A DNA stretch of 64,000 nucleotides. It comes from Bacteriovorax sp. Seq25_V (GTDB lineage Bacteria > Bdellovibrionota > Bacteriovoracia > Bacteriovoracales > Bacteriovoracaceae). The notes beneath the pieces are model-generated. The model was given only the letters and a program-made list of their open reading frames with translations. It was not told the DNA's origin and searched no databases. The translations under genes and the position numbers were made by a program. Shown here one piece after another: positions 33,924 to 43,511 of the stretch. How positions within the stretch are numbered: position 1 is the stretch's first letter; each line of letters opens with the position of its first letter. The stretch spans positions 1 to 64,000 of the forward strand of contig NZ_AUNI01000009.1 in NCBI RefSeq assembly GCF_000447795.1, written 5' to 3'.

Positions 33924-33933
33924 GTGAATAACT

Positions 33934-34686
33934 ATGAAAAATAATCTTCCAAAAATTGTATTCTCTGACTTCGATGGCACATTAACTGATCACACTGAAT
34001 TCTCTGGAAAGTTTCTGACGATCCTTGAAATGCTAAAAGAATATAACACTCCACTTGTTATTGTAACGGGACGAAGCCTTTCTTGGGCGCACTTCTTTCT
34101 AACGCATTTTAGTGATCTCCCTTACGTGATCTCTGAAGGTGGTGGTGTCTTAAGTTACCGAGATAAGCGTGGCATGATCGTTGATGAATACCAGGTCCCT
34201 GTTAGTGATCTTGAATGGCTTGAAAACTTTTCAAAAGAACTTCTTGGAAGATTTGAAGGATTGAAGCTCTCTGCAGACTCTATTGGAAGAAAGAGTGATA
34301 GGGCTATCGAGCTTTGTGATCTTGAGGATGTCGTTGTTCGCACAGAAATTAAGAAATTAATGGATGATCAAAATATTAATTACTCAACATCAAATGTTCA
34401 CTTAAATTTTTGGTGTGGAGATATCTCGAAATATAAGGCCGTAAGATCACTACTAGATAAATTCTATCCAGATGTTTCTATCGAGCAGACAATGTACTTT
34501 GGAGATAGTCTCAATGACCAGTCAATGTTTAAAATGGTAGAGCATTCTGTTGGAGTTTCAAATATTTCAGAAGTTTTATTAAAGATGACAGATAAACCCA
34601 AAGTTATTCTTACTGGTGAAGAAAACTCTGGGCCATCTGGTGTATTAAATTACTTAGTAACGCTCTTTGATCATAAATTGAATTAA
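33934..34686 (+). CDS. HAD-superfamily (type IIB) phosphatase
   Basis: 250 residues. Motif I is SDFDGTLTDH, with the nucleophile Asp near residue 12 and the acid two residues later; motif II is VIVTGRS; the C-terminal metal site is YFGDSLNDQSMF followed by SVGVSN. A IIB cap sits between. Relatives dephosphorylate sugars (mannosyl-, trehalose- or glucosyl-phosphates). The coding end overlaps the convergent prkA end by 33 nt. Confidence 0.85.
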   Translation: MKNNLPKIVFSDFDGTLTDHTEFSGKFLTILEMLKEYNTPLVIVTGRSLSWAHFFLTHFSDLPYVISEGGGVLSYRDKRGMIVDEYQVPVSDLEWLENFSKELLGRFEGLKLSADSIGRKSDRAIELCDLEDVVVRTEIKKLMDDQNINYSTSNVHLNFWCGDISKYKAVRSLLDKFYPDVSIEQTMYFGDSLNDQSMFKMVEHSVGVSNISEVLLKMTDKPKVILTGEENSGPSGVLNYLVTLFDHKLN

Positions 34687-36849
34687 CTCAAACGCACCTT
34701 TTTGCGAATAACCAAACTTAGTAGAAAGGTTTTCAAGTACAGTTTGAATTTGTCCACGATCTTCTTTATTAAGATTTTGTGGCATTTTGTTTTTTGAATC
34801 ATTCATCTCTGCTTGGAAATAAACAAGATTTTGTGAAATGTTTCTAATTACTTTCTTTTGTTCATTTCTAAATGATTCTTGCAGTCTTTCTACAACATCT
34901 GGGAATACTGTCTTGTAAACAATTTGTTGCTTTGGATTATCAAGATACCAGGCCCCAAGTTTAGAGATTAAGTGTGATCTAAAAATTTTAGGATCTTCTT
35001 TAAGATTGATATTCGACTCAAACTCTTTAATGAAGTACTGATCAGCATCTTCATACTTACCAGTCACGTTATTTTTGATCTTCTCACCCTTAATAACAGA
35101 GTTAACATTTTCAATATAGCGTTTAACATAATCTTCATATGAGCGATCATCAACAAGACCTAATGATTCACGAAGCTCTTTATCAAATTGATCAAGACAT
35201 TCATTCTTTATGAGTTCAAGGAATCTTGAAGGATTATGATAATCACCGTGAGTCGACATATTTAAGAAATCATATTCGTTTTTCTTTTGAATCAATCTTC
35301 CAAGATATTCAATGACCTCAACAAAAGTAACAGTCTTATGAATATCACTTAAGCGGTAGAGAATATTCTTAATATCTCGAGGTGAGATACCAAATTTACC
35401 TTCATAGAGATTATCATTTTCAAATTCATGCTTAATCGAATCAATTCCATGCTTAAGAATTTGTCTCTGTTCAGTATCGAGTCTATCTGGTAACTGTCTC
35501 TTTCCTGAGAATAAATTTGCTTTTTCTAGCGGAGTTAATCCTGTCACAATTGCAGTGAGTTTAGCATCATCGTAGTGTTTACCCATACATGATCTAATAC
35601 GAGTCATGATAGAAAATTTACATAGTGCAGTTAGAGCATGAGGTTCAAATTTTGTTCTATCAGAGAGACCTTCAGTCTGCTTCTTGTAGATCTTTTCCTC
35701 TTCCATGTAATCAAGTAGGTATGGAACCTTGATAAAATTAAAACGACCCTTGAATGAATTATAATCAGGGTGTTGCTTAAATGCTGCAAGATGTACTTCA
35801 TTGGAAGTTCCAATGAAGAAGATGTCTAACTGAGTGAGAATTCCCCCAATATTGATACTTCCTGTTTCCATTGTCATAAGTAGGTATTTATATGCATCAA
35901 GTGGTCTTTTTAAAAGGTCTGAAAATTCTAGAATTCCTCTGTTCGCAAGAACGACTTCACCTTGCAGTGAGAAAAGGTTAAGAGATTGCAAAGATGGAGG
36001 GAGAGTTTGAAGTCTCTTATCCATTGTTATCTGCTGCATTCTTGCATCAACATGTAGTTGTGGCTCAATTGTCACTGCACAAGATGAATATCTTTTTGAG
36101 ATTTTTAATCTTTCTACACGGATGTGTTTTAAAACTTCATTATGCTTTCCTTTATAATTTTTAAGAAGAGCATCGTAGATCATTTTATTTCTTTTTGATA
36201 AGTCACCTCTGTAGAGATATGACTTGCGAACTAACTCTAAAAGTTCTTCATTTCCAGCAAGAGCATCTTCAATGATCTTTTGACGATAATCTGTCGGGAT
36301 AAGTAGGATTGGATGATCTTTAAGCTCACTAGGCATAATCGCTGTGATATCTTTATCATCGAGATCTGCAAATGAACTAACATCACGTGGTTCGTGCTTT
36401 CCTGTTAGACCAAGTGTTCCTTTTACAACATTGTTAATCGGAAATACCCATTCAAAAGTATACAGAGCACCTTCATCTGTCTCAGAATATTCCTCTGCCC
36501 CTTTCATTATTTTTTTTACCGTAGAACTTTTTGATGAACCATTTGGCCCAACGAGGAGAATGAACTTATTATTAAAGCCTTCTTCTTCAAAGTTTCTTAG
36601 ATTTTGTAATAGCGTTGATATGATTTTTTCTTGTCCATAGACAGGAGGAGCTTCGCTATCCTCTTTCGTAAAGAGTTTACTTTGCCCATGTTCATCTGTT
36701 CCGAAGTATCTCATCATATCCGAGATGTAACGATAAGATGGTCTTACATGTTTTGCAGGATCTTTTCTGAATAGCTCCATATAATCATAGAATGATAATA
36801 TTTCGTTAGTTGTATTTGAATTTTCATTTGCTACTTCTATCCAGTCCAT
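34654..36849 (-). CDS. prkA: PrkA-family serine protein kinase / AAA+ protein
   Basis: 731 residues, longer than the usual 630-690. Begins with the PrkA N-terminal region, then an AAA module with Walker A GPNGSSKSS at 101-109 and Walker B-like DIFFIGTSNE. The family C-terminal part lies beyond about residue 420. PrkA (YeaG) responds to starvation and stress and may act as kinase or protease; no YeaH or SpoVR partner genes are in the window. A good ribosome site (GAGGG) precedes the ATG. Its last 33 nt lie under the end of the convergent HAD gene. Confidence 0.85.
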   Translation of the reverse strand: MDWIEVANENSNTTNEILSFYDYMELFRKDPAKHVRPSYRYISDMMRYFGTDEHGQSKLFTKEDSEAPPVYGQEKIISTLLQNLRNFEEEGFNNKFILLVGPNGSSKSSTVKKIMKGAEEYSETDEGALYTFEWVFPINNVVKGTLGLTGKHEPRDVSSFADLDDKDITAIMPSELKDHPILLIPTDYRQKIIEDALAGNEELLELVRKSYLYRGDLSKRNKMIYDALLKNYKGKHNEVLKHIRVERLKISKRYSSCAVTIEPQLHVDARMQQITMDKRLQTLPPSLQSLNLFSLQGEVVLANRGILEFSDLLKRPLDAYKYLLMTMETGSINIGGILTQLDIFFIGTSNEVHLAAFKQHPDYNSFKGRFNFIKVPYLLDYMEEEKIYKKQTEGLSDRTKFEPHALTALCKFSIMTRIRSCMGKHYDDAKLTAIVTGLTPLEKANLFSGKRQLPDRLDTEQRQILKHGIDSIKHEFENDNLYEGKFGISPRDIKNILYRLSDIHKTVTFVEVIEYLGRLIQKKNEYDFLNMSTHGDYHNPSRFLELIKNECLDQFDKELRESLGLVDDRSYEDYVKRYIENVNSVIKGEKIKNNVTGKYEDADQYFIKEFESNINLKEDPKIFRSHLISKLGAWYLDNPKQQIVYKTVFPDVVERLQESFRNEQKKVIRNISQNLVYFQAEMNDSKNKMPQNLNKEDRGQIQTVLENLSTKFGYSQKGAFELIQFMIKERY

Positions 36850-36929
36850 ATTCCCTCTTTTTTGTTATCATTTGGGACTTATCCAACTATAATTTTACCT
36901 TGTTTGTACCCTAGGTTTAAAGAAGGAAA

Positions 36930-38060
36930 ATGAAGAAGATATTATTTATACTTGCTTTTTTTATTTTGACTTGTTTACTCGGATTTATTTTCCTAGTGAA
37001 AAGAGAGAATTTAGATAAGCAATATGCCCAAATGCTCTTACTTGATAAATATACTCAAGCTCTCGGGCAGTTAAATACTATCTGGGAAAATGGCGAGGTC
37101 GAGGCCGATGGGCAATGCAAGCAGCTAGAAGATGTAGATCTACTCTATTATCAATGTAATCCGAGATATATTTCCTGCTTAATTAAGAATAATATTCTTC
37201 AAAAAAAAATTGGCCTGAATTTAAATCCTGAATATAAATATATCCAAGATAATATTTCGCGCCGTTATGAGTTTAAAAGTGATGAGTTTAATTTTACATT
37301 AATTGATAGTTGCCATGAAGCTTATCTTCCACAGCGCTTTTACCCATTTCTTGTAAATAATAGAGAACATACTTATGAATGGGATAATCATTCAAAAGAT
37401 CTATTTATTGATAAGTTTCAGGTTCGTGTCGGAGAGTATAAAGATTACTTGGAAACCTCTAACAATAAACTACCAACTCATCTTGAAAATTTAAAAGACC
37501 AAGATATTGTTTTTAATCTTTCCAAAGATGAGATGAAAAAATATTGTGCCTTTCAGGGGAAAGAAGTTCTAAGTGCCATGGTTTTTGATGCAGGGGCAAT
37601 TTATCCTGAAGATATTTCTGATAATCATTCCAGATTGTTTCGTGCCCCATACTATCCTTGGTCAAGAAAAAATTCTTCATCAGAGTTATTTAAAATTCAA
37701 AAAAATAAAAATTATGAAATTGATAAAAATCTGAAAGTTAGCTTATGTCCAAAGGTTTATTCAAGAGATTGTAGTGAAGAAAAATATATTCATTATAATC
37801 GTGAGAATGTTTCATGGATGGGAATCTATGAGGTGATGGGGGGGTATATGGAATATACTCCAAATATTATTTTTCCAGGTGAGAATATTAAGCTAAGTTC
37901 AATTTATTTTCCATGGACAAGCTCTAAGCATCGCACTGGTATGCGAGGTTACTGGGATGGCGAAGGCTTTGGATTTAATAATATAGCATGGAAAGGCGAT
38001 GAAAATCTTGCGGCTCAAGATGAATTCAAAATTGCCTTTCGTTGCATGAGGAGAAGATAA
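36930..38060 (+). CDS. FGE/SUMF1-like protein, membrane-anchored
   Basis: 376 residues with an N-terminal membrane anchor (ILFILAFFILTCLLGFIFLV, residues 4-23). From about residue 150 it follows the formylglycine-generating-enzyme fold: DLFIDKFQVRVGEYKDYL, MKKYCAFQGKEVLSA, VSWMGIYEVMGGYMEYTP and the terminal FKIAFRCMRRR. The Cys pair of copper-type FGE is not recognisable, so it may be non-catalytic, as in FGE-like lectins. An extracytoplasmic location is inferred. Its stop overlaps the next start (TAATG), so it is coupled to the Cys-rich secreted protein. Confidence 0.7.
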   Translation: MKKILFILAFFILTCLLGFIFLVKRENLDKQYAQMLLLDKYTQALGQLNTIWENGEVEADGQCKQLEDVDLLYYQCNPRYISCLIKNNILQKKIGLNLNPEYKYIQDNISRRYEFKSDEFNFTLIDSCHEAYLPQRFYPFLVNNREHTYEWDNHSKDLFIDKFQVRVGEYKDYLETSNNKLPTHLENLKDQDIVFNLSKDEMKKYCAFQGKEVLSAMVFDAGAIYPEDISDNHSRLFRAPYYPWSRKNSSSELFKIQKNKNYEIDKNLKVSLCPKVYSRDCSEEKYIHYNRENVSWMGIYEVMGGYMEYTPNIIFPGENIKLSSIYFPWTSSKHRTGMRGYWDGEGFGFNNIAWKGDENLAAQDEFKIAFRCMRRR

Positions 38061-38866
38061 TGAAACTGATCCTTTTAAATTTTTGCTTAACACTAGGAAT
38101 TTGTACTGGAGATTTTCAAACTAACCTAAAACAGGCTGTTTCTCTTCAGTACGATATTAAATTTAATATGAAGGTCGTTAATAGTGGTGAGGTCAAAAAC
38201 CCTGCTGGCACTTGGATTGAAGTTCTTCGTACCGCTGAGACATGTCTGTCATATAAAGTTCCATTTAAAGATAGATTAGGACAGCTCTCTCTTCTTAAGA
38301 TTAATCGTGGAAAGTGTGATCCATTTAGAAGCACAATCTCCGAAATAAAAAATATTTCATCACTTAAATTATCATTAGTTAATGATAATAATACCAAATC
38401 TAATAAATTACTCGAAATCATTACGACTTTTTCGGATGACAGAAAGAGTATCAAAATACCTCTTGTAAACTATGGGACACGTAAGAAATTTAAAAAGTAT
38501 GATAGTCAGATTGATGATTACTATATCTCAAGTATTAATTTCTCAACTGAGGAGAAGAGGGAAACAATTAAGAATGGTAATGCCTGCCATGCTGTTAATA
38601 GTAGTTGTGTTTCAGTAATTGAAAATAATTGTGATCGTTGTGAAGGAACATTTTACGAAGTTGTCGATTATAATTGTCCTCAAGGTGGTTCGAAATACTG
38701 CGGTACTAATGAATGTGGACAAAAAGGAAAACCGGCTTGTCCTCGTGGTTATAAAGTTTTAGAGACAAAACTTGCTTCCCTTTGCTTTGATGGGAGTCCT
38801 GCAGGTTACTGCGGTCCTGGTCTTAAAACATACTGTAACGAAGATAAGATTTTAATTTGCTTATAA
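38060..38866 (+). CDS. Secreted Cys-rich protein coupled to the FGE-like gene
   Basis: 268 residues from the ATG at 38060 (GAGGAGAAG upstream); a TTG at 38042 is rejected. After a signal peptide (MKLILLNFCLTLGICTG), the first 170 residues form a strand-rich domain. The last 90 carry about 14 cysteines (ACHAVNSSC, NNCDRCEGTF, YCGTNECGQKGKPACPRG, YCGPGLKTYC). No known enzyme motif. The coupling suggests it may be a partner or substrate of the FGE-like protein. No sulfatase-type C-x-P-x-R motif was seen in it. Confidence 0.55.
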   Translation: MKLILLNFCLTLGICTGDFQTNLKQAVSLQYDIKFNMKVVNSGEVKNPAGTWIEVLRTAETCLSYKVPFKDRLGQLSLLKINRGKCDPFRSTISEIKNISSLKLSLVNDNNTKSNKLLEIITTFSDDRKSIKIPLVNYGTRKKFKKYDSQIDDYYISSINFSTEEKRETIKNGNACHAVNSSCVSVIENNCDRCEGTFYEVVDYNCPQGGSKYCGTNECGQKGKPACPRGYKVLETKLASLCFDGSPAGYCGPGLKTYCNEDKILICL

Positions 38867-39910
38867 TTCGAGATCTTTTCCAAGAACTCTGGCCTTAATT
38901 AACTTATAATTCGACTCTTTGATTGATTTTATTTTTTCAAGATCGTTGCGATCGATATGACAGTCAGCACTTACATCAAAAAATTGTGAACAAAGTTTAA
39001 TCGGTGGATAAGACCTCGTTTGTTTGGCAATGAAGTTTTTCTCGTCATCAATATAGATATCAATAAGACCAATATACTTTCCATCGCCTTTATTCGTGAC
39101 TACGGTTTGACCATTGACAGTTCTTAGCCCAGCTTCACCATCATTTCCTAGGACAAGATCAACCGAGTTTGGAGGAAGTCGCTTAATTGTCTCATTAAAC
39201 GCTTTCTGATCGCGATGAGCATGGAGAAGTAGGATAATAAGATCAGCACGTTTCCCAATTTCATTTTTTATAGTAATAAATCTTGCTATAGGATCATCAA
39301 AGTAGATACCACTGAGACCGTCCTCTCCCTGGCTTTTCTTATTGTAAAGGCTTAATCCAATTAGTGCGATTTTCACACCTTCTATATCCTTAATTGTATA
39401 GGCCTTATTATTTAGCCTCGTTGTAATAGAGTCACTTTTAAGGTCGATAATATTTCCAGCAATAAAAGGAATTTGAGTTTCTTGTTCATTTGGAATATTT
39501 AGTAATTCACTTTCAGTTAACAGAACAGCATCATAGTTAAGTTCACTGTAGAGCTTTATTGTAGCATTTCTTTTTTCTGTGACACTATTAAATGAGATGA
39601 AATTTCCAGTGTCGAGTAAAAGAGTTGGAGCTTCAATCGTCTCCCTAAGAGTTGATATATAGCCCTTGAGTGCATTACTACCACCAATACTTAGTAAGAT
39701 TTTAGAATCTACAATCTCACTAATGACAGAACTATTCTCATTAAAATTACCAGTATGGATAATTGAGATTTTTTTGTACTCTTCGTTTGTCGTGATTGAT
39801 TTTTTATTTGGTAATGAATATTGAAAACGCTTGAGATCTCCCTGGCATGAAGCCAGGAAGATTAAAATTATAAATAGATTAATAGCTTTTAATTTTTGCA
39901 AGTTTCTCAT
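38861..39910 (-). CDS. 5'-nucleotidase/metallophosphoesterase-like lipoprotein lacking metal ligands
   Basis: 349 residues; the signal ends in the lipobox FLASC (Cys near residue 22). The UshA/5'-nucleotidase fold is recognisable (ISIIHTGNFNENS, TLLLDTGNF, VALIGLSLYNKK style strands, LIILLLHAHRD, VDLVLGNDGEAG, GQTVVTNKGDGKYIGLIDI). The ligand motifs are changed: D-x-H is GNFN, GD after the second strand is GN, G-N-H-E is TESEL, and GHSH is GNDGEA. I infer an inactive relative that binds rather than hydrolyses. Its start lies 32 nt inside the upstream cysteine desulfurase gene. Confidence 0.65.
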   Translation of the reverse strand: MRNLQKLKAINLFIILIFLASCQGDLKRFQYSLPNKKSITTNEEYKKISIIHTGNFNENSSVISEIVDSKILLSIGGSNALKGYISTLRETIEAPTLLLDTGNFISFNSVTEKRNATIKLYSELNYDAVLLTESELLNIPNEQETQIPFIAGNIIDLKSDSITTRLNNKAYTIKDIEGVKIALIGLSLYNKKSQGEDGLSGIYFDDPIARFITIKNEIGKRADLIILLLHAHRDQKAFNETIKRLPPNSVDLVLGNDGEAGLRTVNGQTVVTNKGDGKYIGLIDIYIDDEKNFIAKQTRSYPPIKLCSQFFDVSADCHIDRNDLEKIKSIKESNYKLIKARVLGKDLEL

Positions 39911-41021
39911 ATGTTTTTGTTAGTGCATCCAGAATTGTATCATACATCGCCGGATCAGAGCAAAGACCTATAGAAATTCTTACCACTCCACGACCAATAT
40001 CGTCGGTTACATTCATTGATTTTAAAACTTTTGAAGTAACAGGTTCATTGTCTGAACAAGCAGAAGAAGTCGTTACAAAAATATCCTGACTTTCTAACTC
40101 AATTTGTACGGCCTGTCCGTGAATCCCTGGATAAGAAACGTATGTCGTCGATGCAAGTCTTGGAGAATCTTCACCAATAATTACAACGTCAGGGAATCTC
40201 TTTTTTAATTCTTTTTCAAAAGAGATTCTTTTTGAGTTAATTGCTTCAATATTATCAAGATGTTTTTCGAAATAGTTGAGTGCAACGGCCAGAGTTTCAT
40301 AACCAAGATAGTTTTGCGTTCCACCACGGTATCCTCTTTCTTGACCACCACCAATAATGATTGGTTTTAGAGTTGTTGGGTCTTTTGCTAGGAGAATTCC
40401 TGTTCCTGTCATCGCCCCAATTTTGTGACCTGACATAACGGCATAATCCGCACCAGAAGTTTTGAAATTAAAAAGAGTTTTTCCAATGAACTGAGTAGTG
40501 TCACAAATATATGGAACTTGATTGTCATTACAGATACGTGAAACTTCTTGGTAAGGTTGAATAACACCAGTTTCATTATTCGCGGCCATGATGCAAACAA
40601 CCGCAGTATCATCAGTTAGTTGAGCTTTAAAGTCTTCCAGATCAATAATACCATTAGCTTGAGTCTTGACGATTTTTACAGTACAGCCAAAGTCTTGTTG
40701 ATAGTACTTCGCACAGTTTACAACTGCCGAGTGTTCAATTCCTGAGATGATAATTTCTTTTTTTGGATTTTTGTGAAGAACAGAGTGGAAAGCTTGAGAT
40801 AGTCCTTCTGTTGCTCCAGAGTTGAAGATAACTTGCTTGAAGTCAGCTCCTAAAACTTTCGCACATACACTCCTTGCATTTTCCATCGCCATTAAAACTT
40901 TACTTCCCATGTAGTGAATGGCGTTTGGGTTTGCAAAAGGTCCTTCTGATAATCTTTTGATAAGATACTCTCTAACGTCTTTGCAAATCGGAGCACTTCC
41001 ATTGTAGTCCGCATAAATCAT
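39879..41021 (-). CDS. NifS/IscS-type cysteine desulfurase
   Basis: 380 residues. PLP Lys is in SGHKIGAMTGTG, and the active Cys is in TTSSACSDNEPV (IscS-like loop). N-terminal YADYNGSAP and IFNSGATEG are typical. It releases sulfur from cysteine for Fe-S cluster assembly. Close linkage to nadA suggests a dedicated supply for the 4Fe-4S cluster of quinolinate synthase, as seen for NadA-linked NifS proteins elsewhere. It is also possible that it is the general desulfurase; no IscU or Suf genes are nearby. Confidence 0.9.
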   Translation of the reverse strand: MIYADYNGSAPICKDVREYLIKRLSEGPFANPNAIHYMGSKVLMAMENARSVCAKVLGADFKQVIFNSGATEGLSQAFHSVLHKNPKKEIIISGIEHSAVVNCAKYYQQDFGCTVKIVKTQANGIIDLEDFKAQLTDDTAVVCIMAANNETGVIQPYQEVSRICNDNQVPYICDTTQFIGKTLFNFKTSGADYAVMSGHKIGAMTGTGILLAKDPTTLKPIIIGGGQERGYRGGTQNYLGYETLAVALNYFEKHLDNIEAINSKRISFEKELKKRFPDVVIIGEDSPRLASTTYVSYPGIHGQAVQIELESQDIFVTTSSACSDNEPVTSKVLKSMNVTDDIGRGVVRISIGLCSDPAMYDTILDALTKTYEKLAKIKSY

Positions 41022-41052
41022 AATTTCTTCCCTTGTGTGTCTCTTCCTTAAA

Positions 41053-42162
41053 TTACTTACTAAGTTCTAGCATACGATTTAAAGCTAAAAGAGAATACTC
41101 CTTAGTTTTTTCATCGACACTAATCACATTAATAGGTTTATTTTCCTTTATTGCACGGAAACTGGCAAGGAGCCATCTTGGTCTTACGCGATACATCGTT
41201 GTGCAAAGGCACTGATATGGCGAAAGTGAGAAGATTTCCTTGTCTGGAAATTCTGCAGCGAGACGATTGACGAGATTAATTTCAGTTCCAACCGCAAATT
41301 TTGATCCGGCCGGAGCATCTTTGATCTTGTTGATGATATAAGCTGTTGATCCATTATCATGAGCATTTTTCACAACGTCGTGATTACACTCTGGGTGAAC
41401 GATTACTGTTACATCTGGACGATTCTTCTTTAGGTCAAGAACTTGTTGAGCACTAAAACCTTGGTGAACCGAACAGTATCCGTACCAAAGAATTACTTTT
41501 GCATCTGCAACTTGCTTTGGAGTAAGACCACCATTAAGCATATTTGGGTTGTATACAACCATATCTTCAAGAGCAATTCCCATTTCACTACAAGTATTTC
41601 TACCTAAATGTTGATCTGGGAAGAATAATAATTTCTGACCTTGTGTGAAGGCCCATTCAATAATTGTTCTCGCATTTGATGAAGTACAAATTGTACCGCC
41701 ATTTTCACCTACAAAAGATTTAAGCGTGGCTGCACAGTTGATGTACGTGATCGGTACAATTTTTTCGTCAGTAGATGAAGTTAAAAACTTCCAAGACTTG
41801 TCGATCTCTTCTCTATTTGCCATGTCGGCCATCGAGCAACCAGCTCTAAGGTCTGGAAGAATTACTTTTTGTTCTGGCGAAGTTAGCATGTCAGCTGTCT
41901 CGGCCATAAAGTGAACTCCGCAGAACATGATATATGGTTTATCGAGTTTTGCAGCGTCCTGAGCAAGTTTGAGTGAGTCACCTTTGTAATCAGCAAACAT
42001 GATAACATCATCTTGCTGATAGTGGTGACCAAGAACAACAACTTGGTCTTTTAATTCTTCTTTAATTTTCCAAAGCTCTTTGATTACCTCTTCATCACTG
42101 AGGTCTGCTTCCGAAATAACTGGTTTATAATCATCTTGTTGATTATCAAATAGATTGAGCAT
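41053..42162 (-). CDS. nadA: Quinolinate synthase A
   Basis: 369 residues, normal for the E. coli-type NadA. The cluster-binding cysteines are in INCAATLKS, GYCSVHQG and QCLCTTMYR, and VLGHHYQQDDV, AETADML, CTSSNARTI and HPECNHDVV are conserved. It condenses iminoaspartate with dihydroxyacetone phosphate in NAD synthesis. It stands between the desulfurase and a rhodanese protein on the same strand, consistent with a NAD/Fe-S operon. No nadB or nadC is present in the window. Confidence 0.95.
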   Translation of the reverse strand: MLNLFDNQQDDYKPVISEADLSDEEVIKELWKIKEELKDQVVVLGHHYQQDDVIMFADYKGDSLKLAQDAAKLDKPYIMFCGVHFMAETADMLTSPEQKVILPDLRAGCSMADMANREEIDKSWKFLTSSTDEKIVPITYINCAATLKSFVGENGGTICTSSNARTIIEWAFTQGQKLLFFPDQHLGRNTCSEMGIALEDMVVYNPNMLNGGLTPKQVADAKVILWYGYCSVHQGFSAQQVLDLKKNRPDVTVIVHPECNHDVVKNAHDNGSTAYIINKIKDAPAGSKFAVGTEINLVNRLAAEFPDKEIFSLSPYQCLCTTMYRVRPRWLLASFRAIKENKPINVISVDEKTKEYSLLALNRMLELSK

Positions 42163-42178
42163 TGTTTTTCCTAATGTA

Positions 42179-42505
42179 TTATTTAATTACTGCGAAACCT
42201 TCAGCTTCCCAATCAAGGATTCCACCTTCGAGGTTGTTAAGATTTGAAAAACCTTCAGAAAGTAAAATCTGACATGCACTTAAACTTCTTCTTCCACTAC
42301 GACACTGAAGAATTAATTCTTTATCCTTGTCTGCGTCTGAAAGATTTGCGCTCCATTTTTCATTGAATTCGCTTAGTGGGATAAAAATCGCACCATCGAT
42401 ATGTCCTTCATCCCATTCGTTTTGCTCACGGCAATCGATAAGGATGTAATCCGCTTTTTTGTCCATTCTTTCTTTTAATTCTGTAACATTCATTGACTTG
42501 ATCAT
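42179..42505 (-). CDS. Single-domain rhodanese-like sulfurtransferase
   Basis: 108 residues. The active loop is QCRSGRRS with the nucleophile Cys, and DCREQNEWDEGHIDGAIF is the N-terminal rhodanese signature. It probably transfers sulfane sulfur. First gene of the nadA-desulfurase cluster, just after the divergent parA promoter region. Cytoplasmic, no signal peptide. Confidence 0.9.
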   Translation of the reverse strand: MIKSMNVTELKERMDKKADYILIDCREQNEWDEGHIDGAIFIPLSEFNEKWSANLSDADKDKELILQCRSGRRSLSACQILLSEGFSNLNNLEGGILDWEAEGFAVIK

Positions 42506-42637
42506 AATTGCTCCTAAGGGCCTAATAATTAGGTGGAATTTATTAAAGTATACACCTTCTGTCCAGTCTGTTTGTTGATGAGCGTCAAACTTCTGGTCCT
42601 ATATATTTAAAAAAATGTAAAAAAGTTAAGCATTCTT

Positions 42638-42666
42638 TTGACGTTGTGTGTGGAATTTTCTAACAT
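42638..42666 (+). promoter_or_regulatory. Promoter of parA
   Basis: TTGACG (42638-42643), 17-bp spacer, TAACAT (42661-42666). The -35 region TTGACGTTGTGTG is nearly the same as at 33192. It is divergent from the rhodanese gene. Confidence 0.6.
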
Positions 42667-42722
42667 TTTAGTTAGATACATACAAAATTGGTCAACGGTA
42701 GGACCAAGACAAGGAGCGTAAC

Positions 42723-43499
42723 ATGGAAGTGATTACAGTCGCTAATAACAAAGGTGGAGTTGGGAAGACAATGCAGTGCTTTCAACTAGCATGTCACCTT
42801 GCGAACAAGGGTAACAAAGTTTTAGTTATCGACCTCGATTCTCAAGCAAACTTAAGTTCAACATTTAATCTTCATATTCAAAGAACTCTGATCCCAGAAT
42901 GGCTGATCGGTGATGTATCAATTAATGAAGTTATGGTTCCTAGTGAAGGTAAAGGGAAATTCAACCGTAATATTACAGTTATTCCATCAAGTCGTCACAT
43001 GGCAAATCTTTCTAAACTTTTAATTCTTTCTGAAGGTGAAATTAGAAAAGAAGTTGGAAGAAAAGAAAGACTAATGAGAACAAGACTACAAGAAGCAGAA
43101 GGTATGTTTGATTATGTAATCATCGACACACCTCCAATGCTCGGTGATGAGCTTATCATGGCACTTGTAGCTTCAAATAGAATTTTAATTCCTACTCAAG
43201 CACAAGATTATTCAATCGATGGTTTAGAAGAGTTAATGGATACATTCGAAATTATCAAAGAAACTGAAAACCCAGTTCTTGAGTTTTCAATTATTCCTTC
43301 AATGGTTAATACAAGAAGAAAAATCGAGCAACAAAGACTTGAAGAACTTTCTCAGTCTTTTGATATTACGCCACCGGTTAGAAATCTTGTACAAATGCAA
43401 GAGTCTATTTCGATGAAGAGACCTGTTTGTTTAATGGGAAAAAAATCTCGCGGGAGAGTAGACTATGAAAACCTTTGGAACACACTTAATTTAAACTAA
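42723..43499 (+). CDS. parA: ParA-family partition ATPase
   Basis: 258 residues with the deviant Walker A KGGVGKT at 10-16, LVIDLDSQANLS (A') and YVIIDTPPMLGDEL (Walker B). No N-terminal DNA-binding extension, so it is a type Ib/Soj-like ParA. With parB next to it, it makes a partition pair that moves DNA using ATP-driven nucleoid binding. The neighbourhood (nadA, gdhA) is not the gid/oriC context of the main chromosomal parAB, so this may be an extra set. AAGGAG precedes the ATG. Confidence 0.9.
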   Translation: MEVITVANNKGGVGKTMQCFQLACHLANKGNKVLVIDLDSQANLSSTFNLHIQRTLIPEWLIGDVSINEVMVPSEGKGKFNRNITVIPSSRHMANLSKLLILSEGEIRKEVGRKERLMRTRLQEAEGMFDYVIIDTPPMLGDELIMALVASNRILIPTQAQDYSIDGLEELMDTFEIIKETENPVLEFSIIPSMVNTRRKIEQQRLEELSQSFDITPPVRNLVQMQESISMKRPVCLMGKKSRGRVDYENLWNTLNLN

Positions 43500-43511
43500 A
43501 AAATCATGAAC

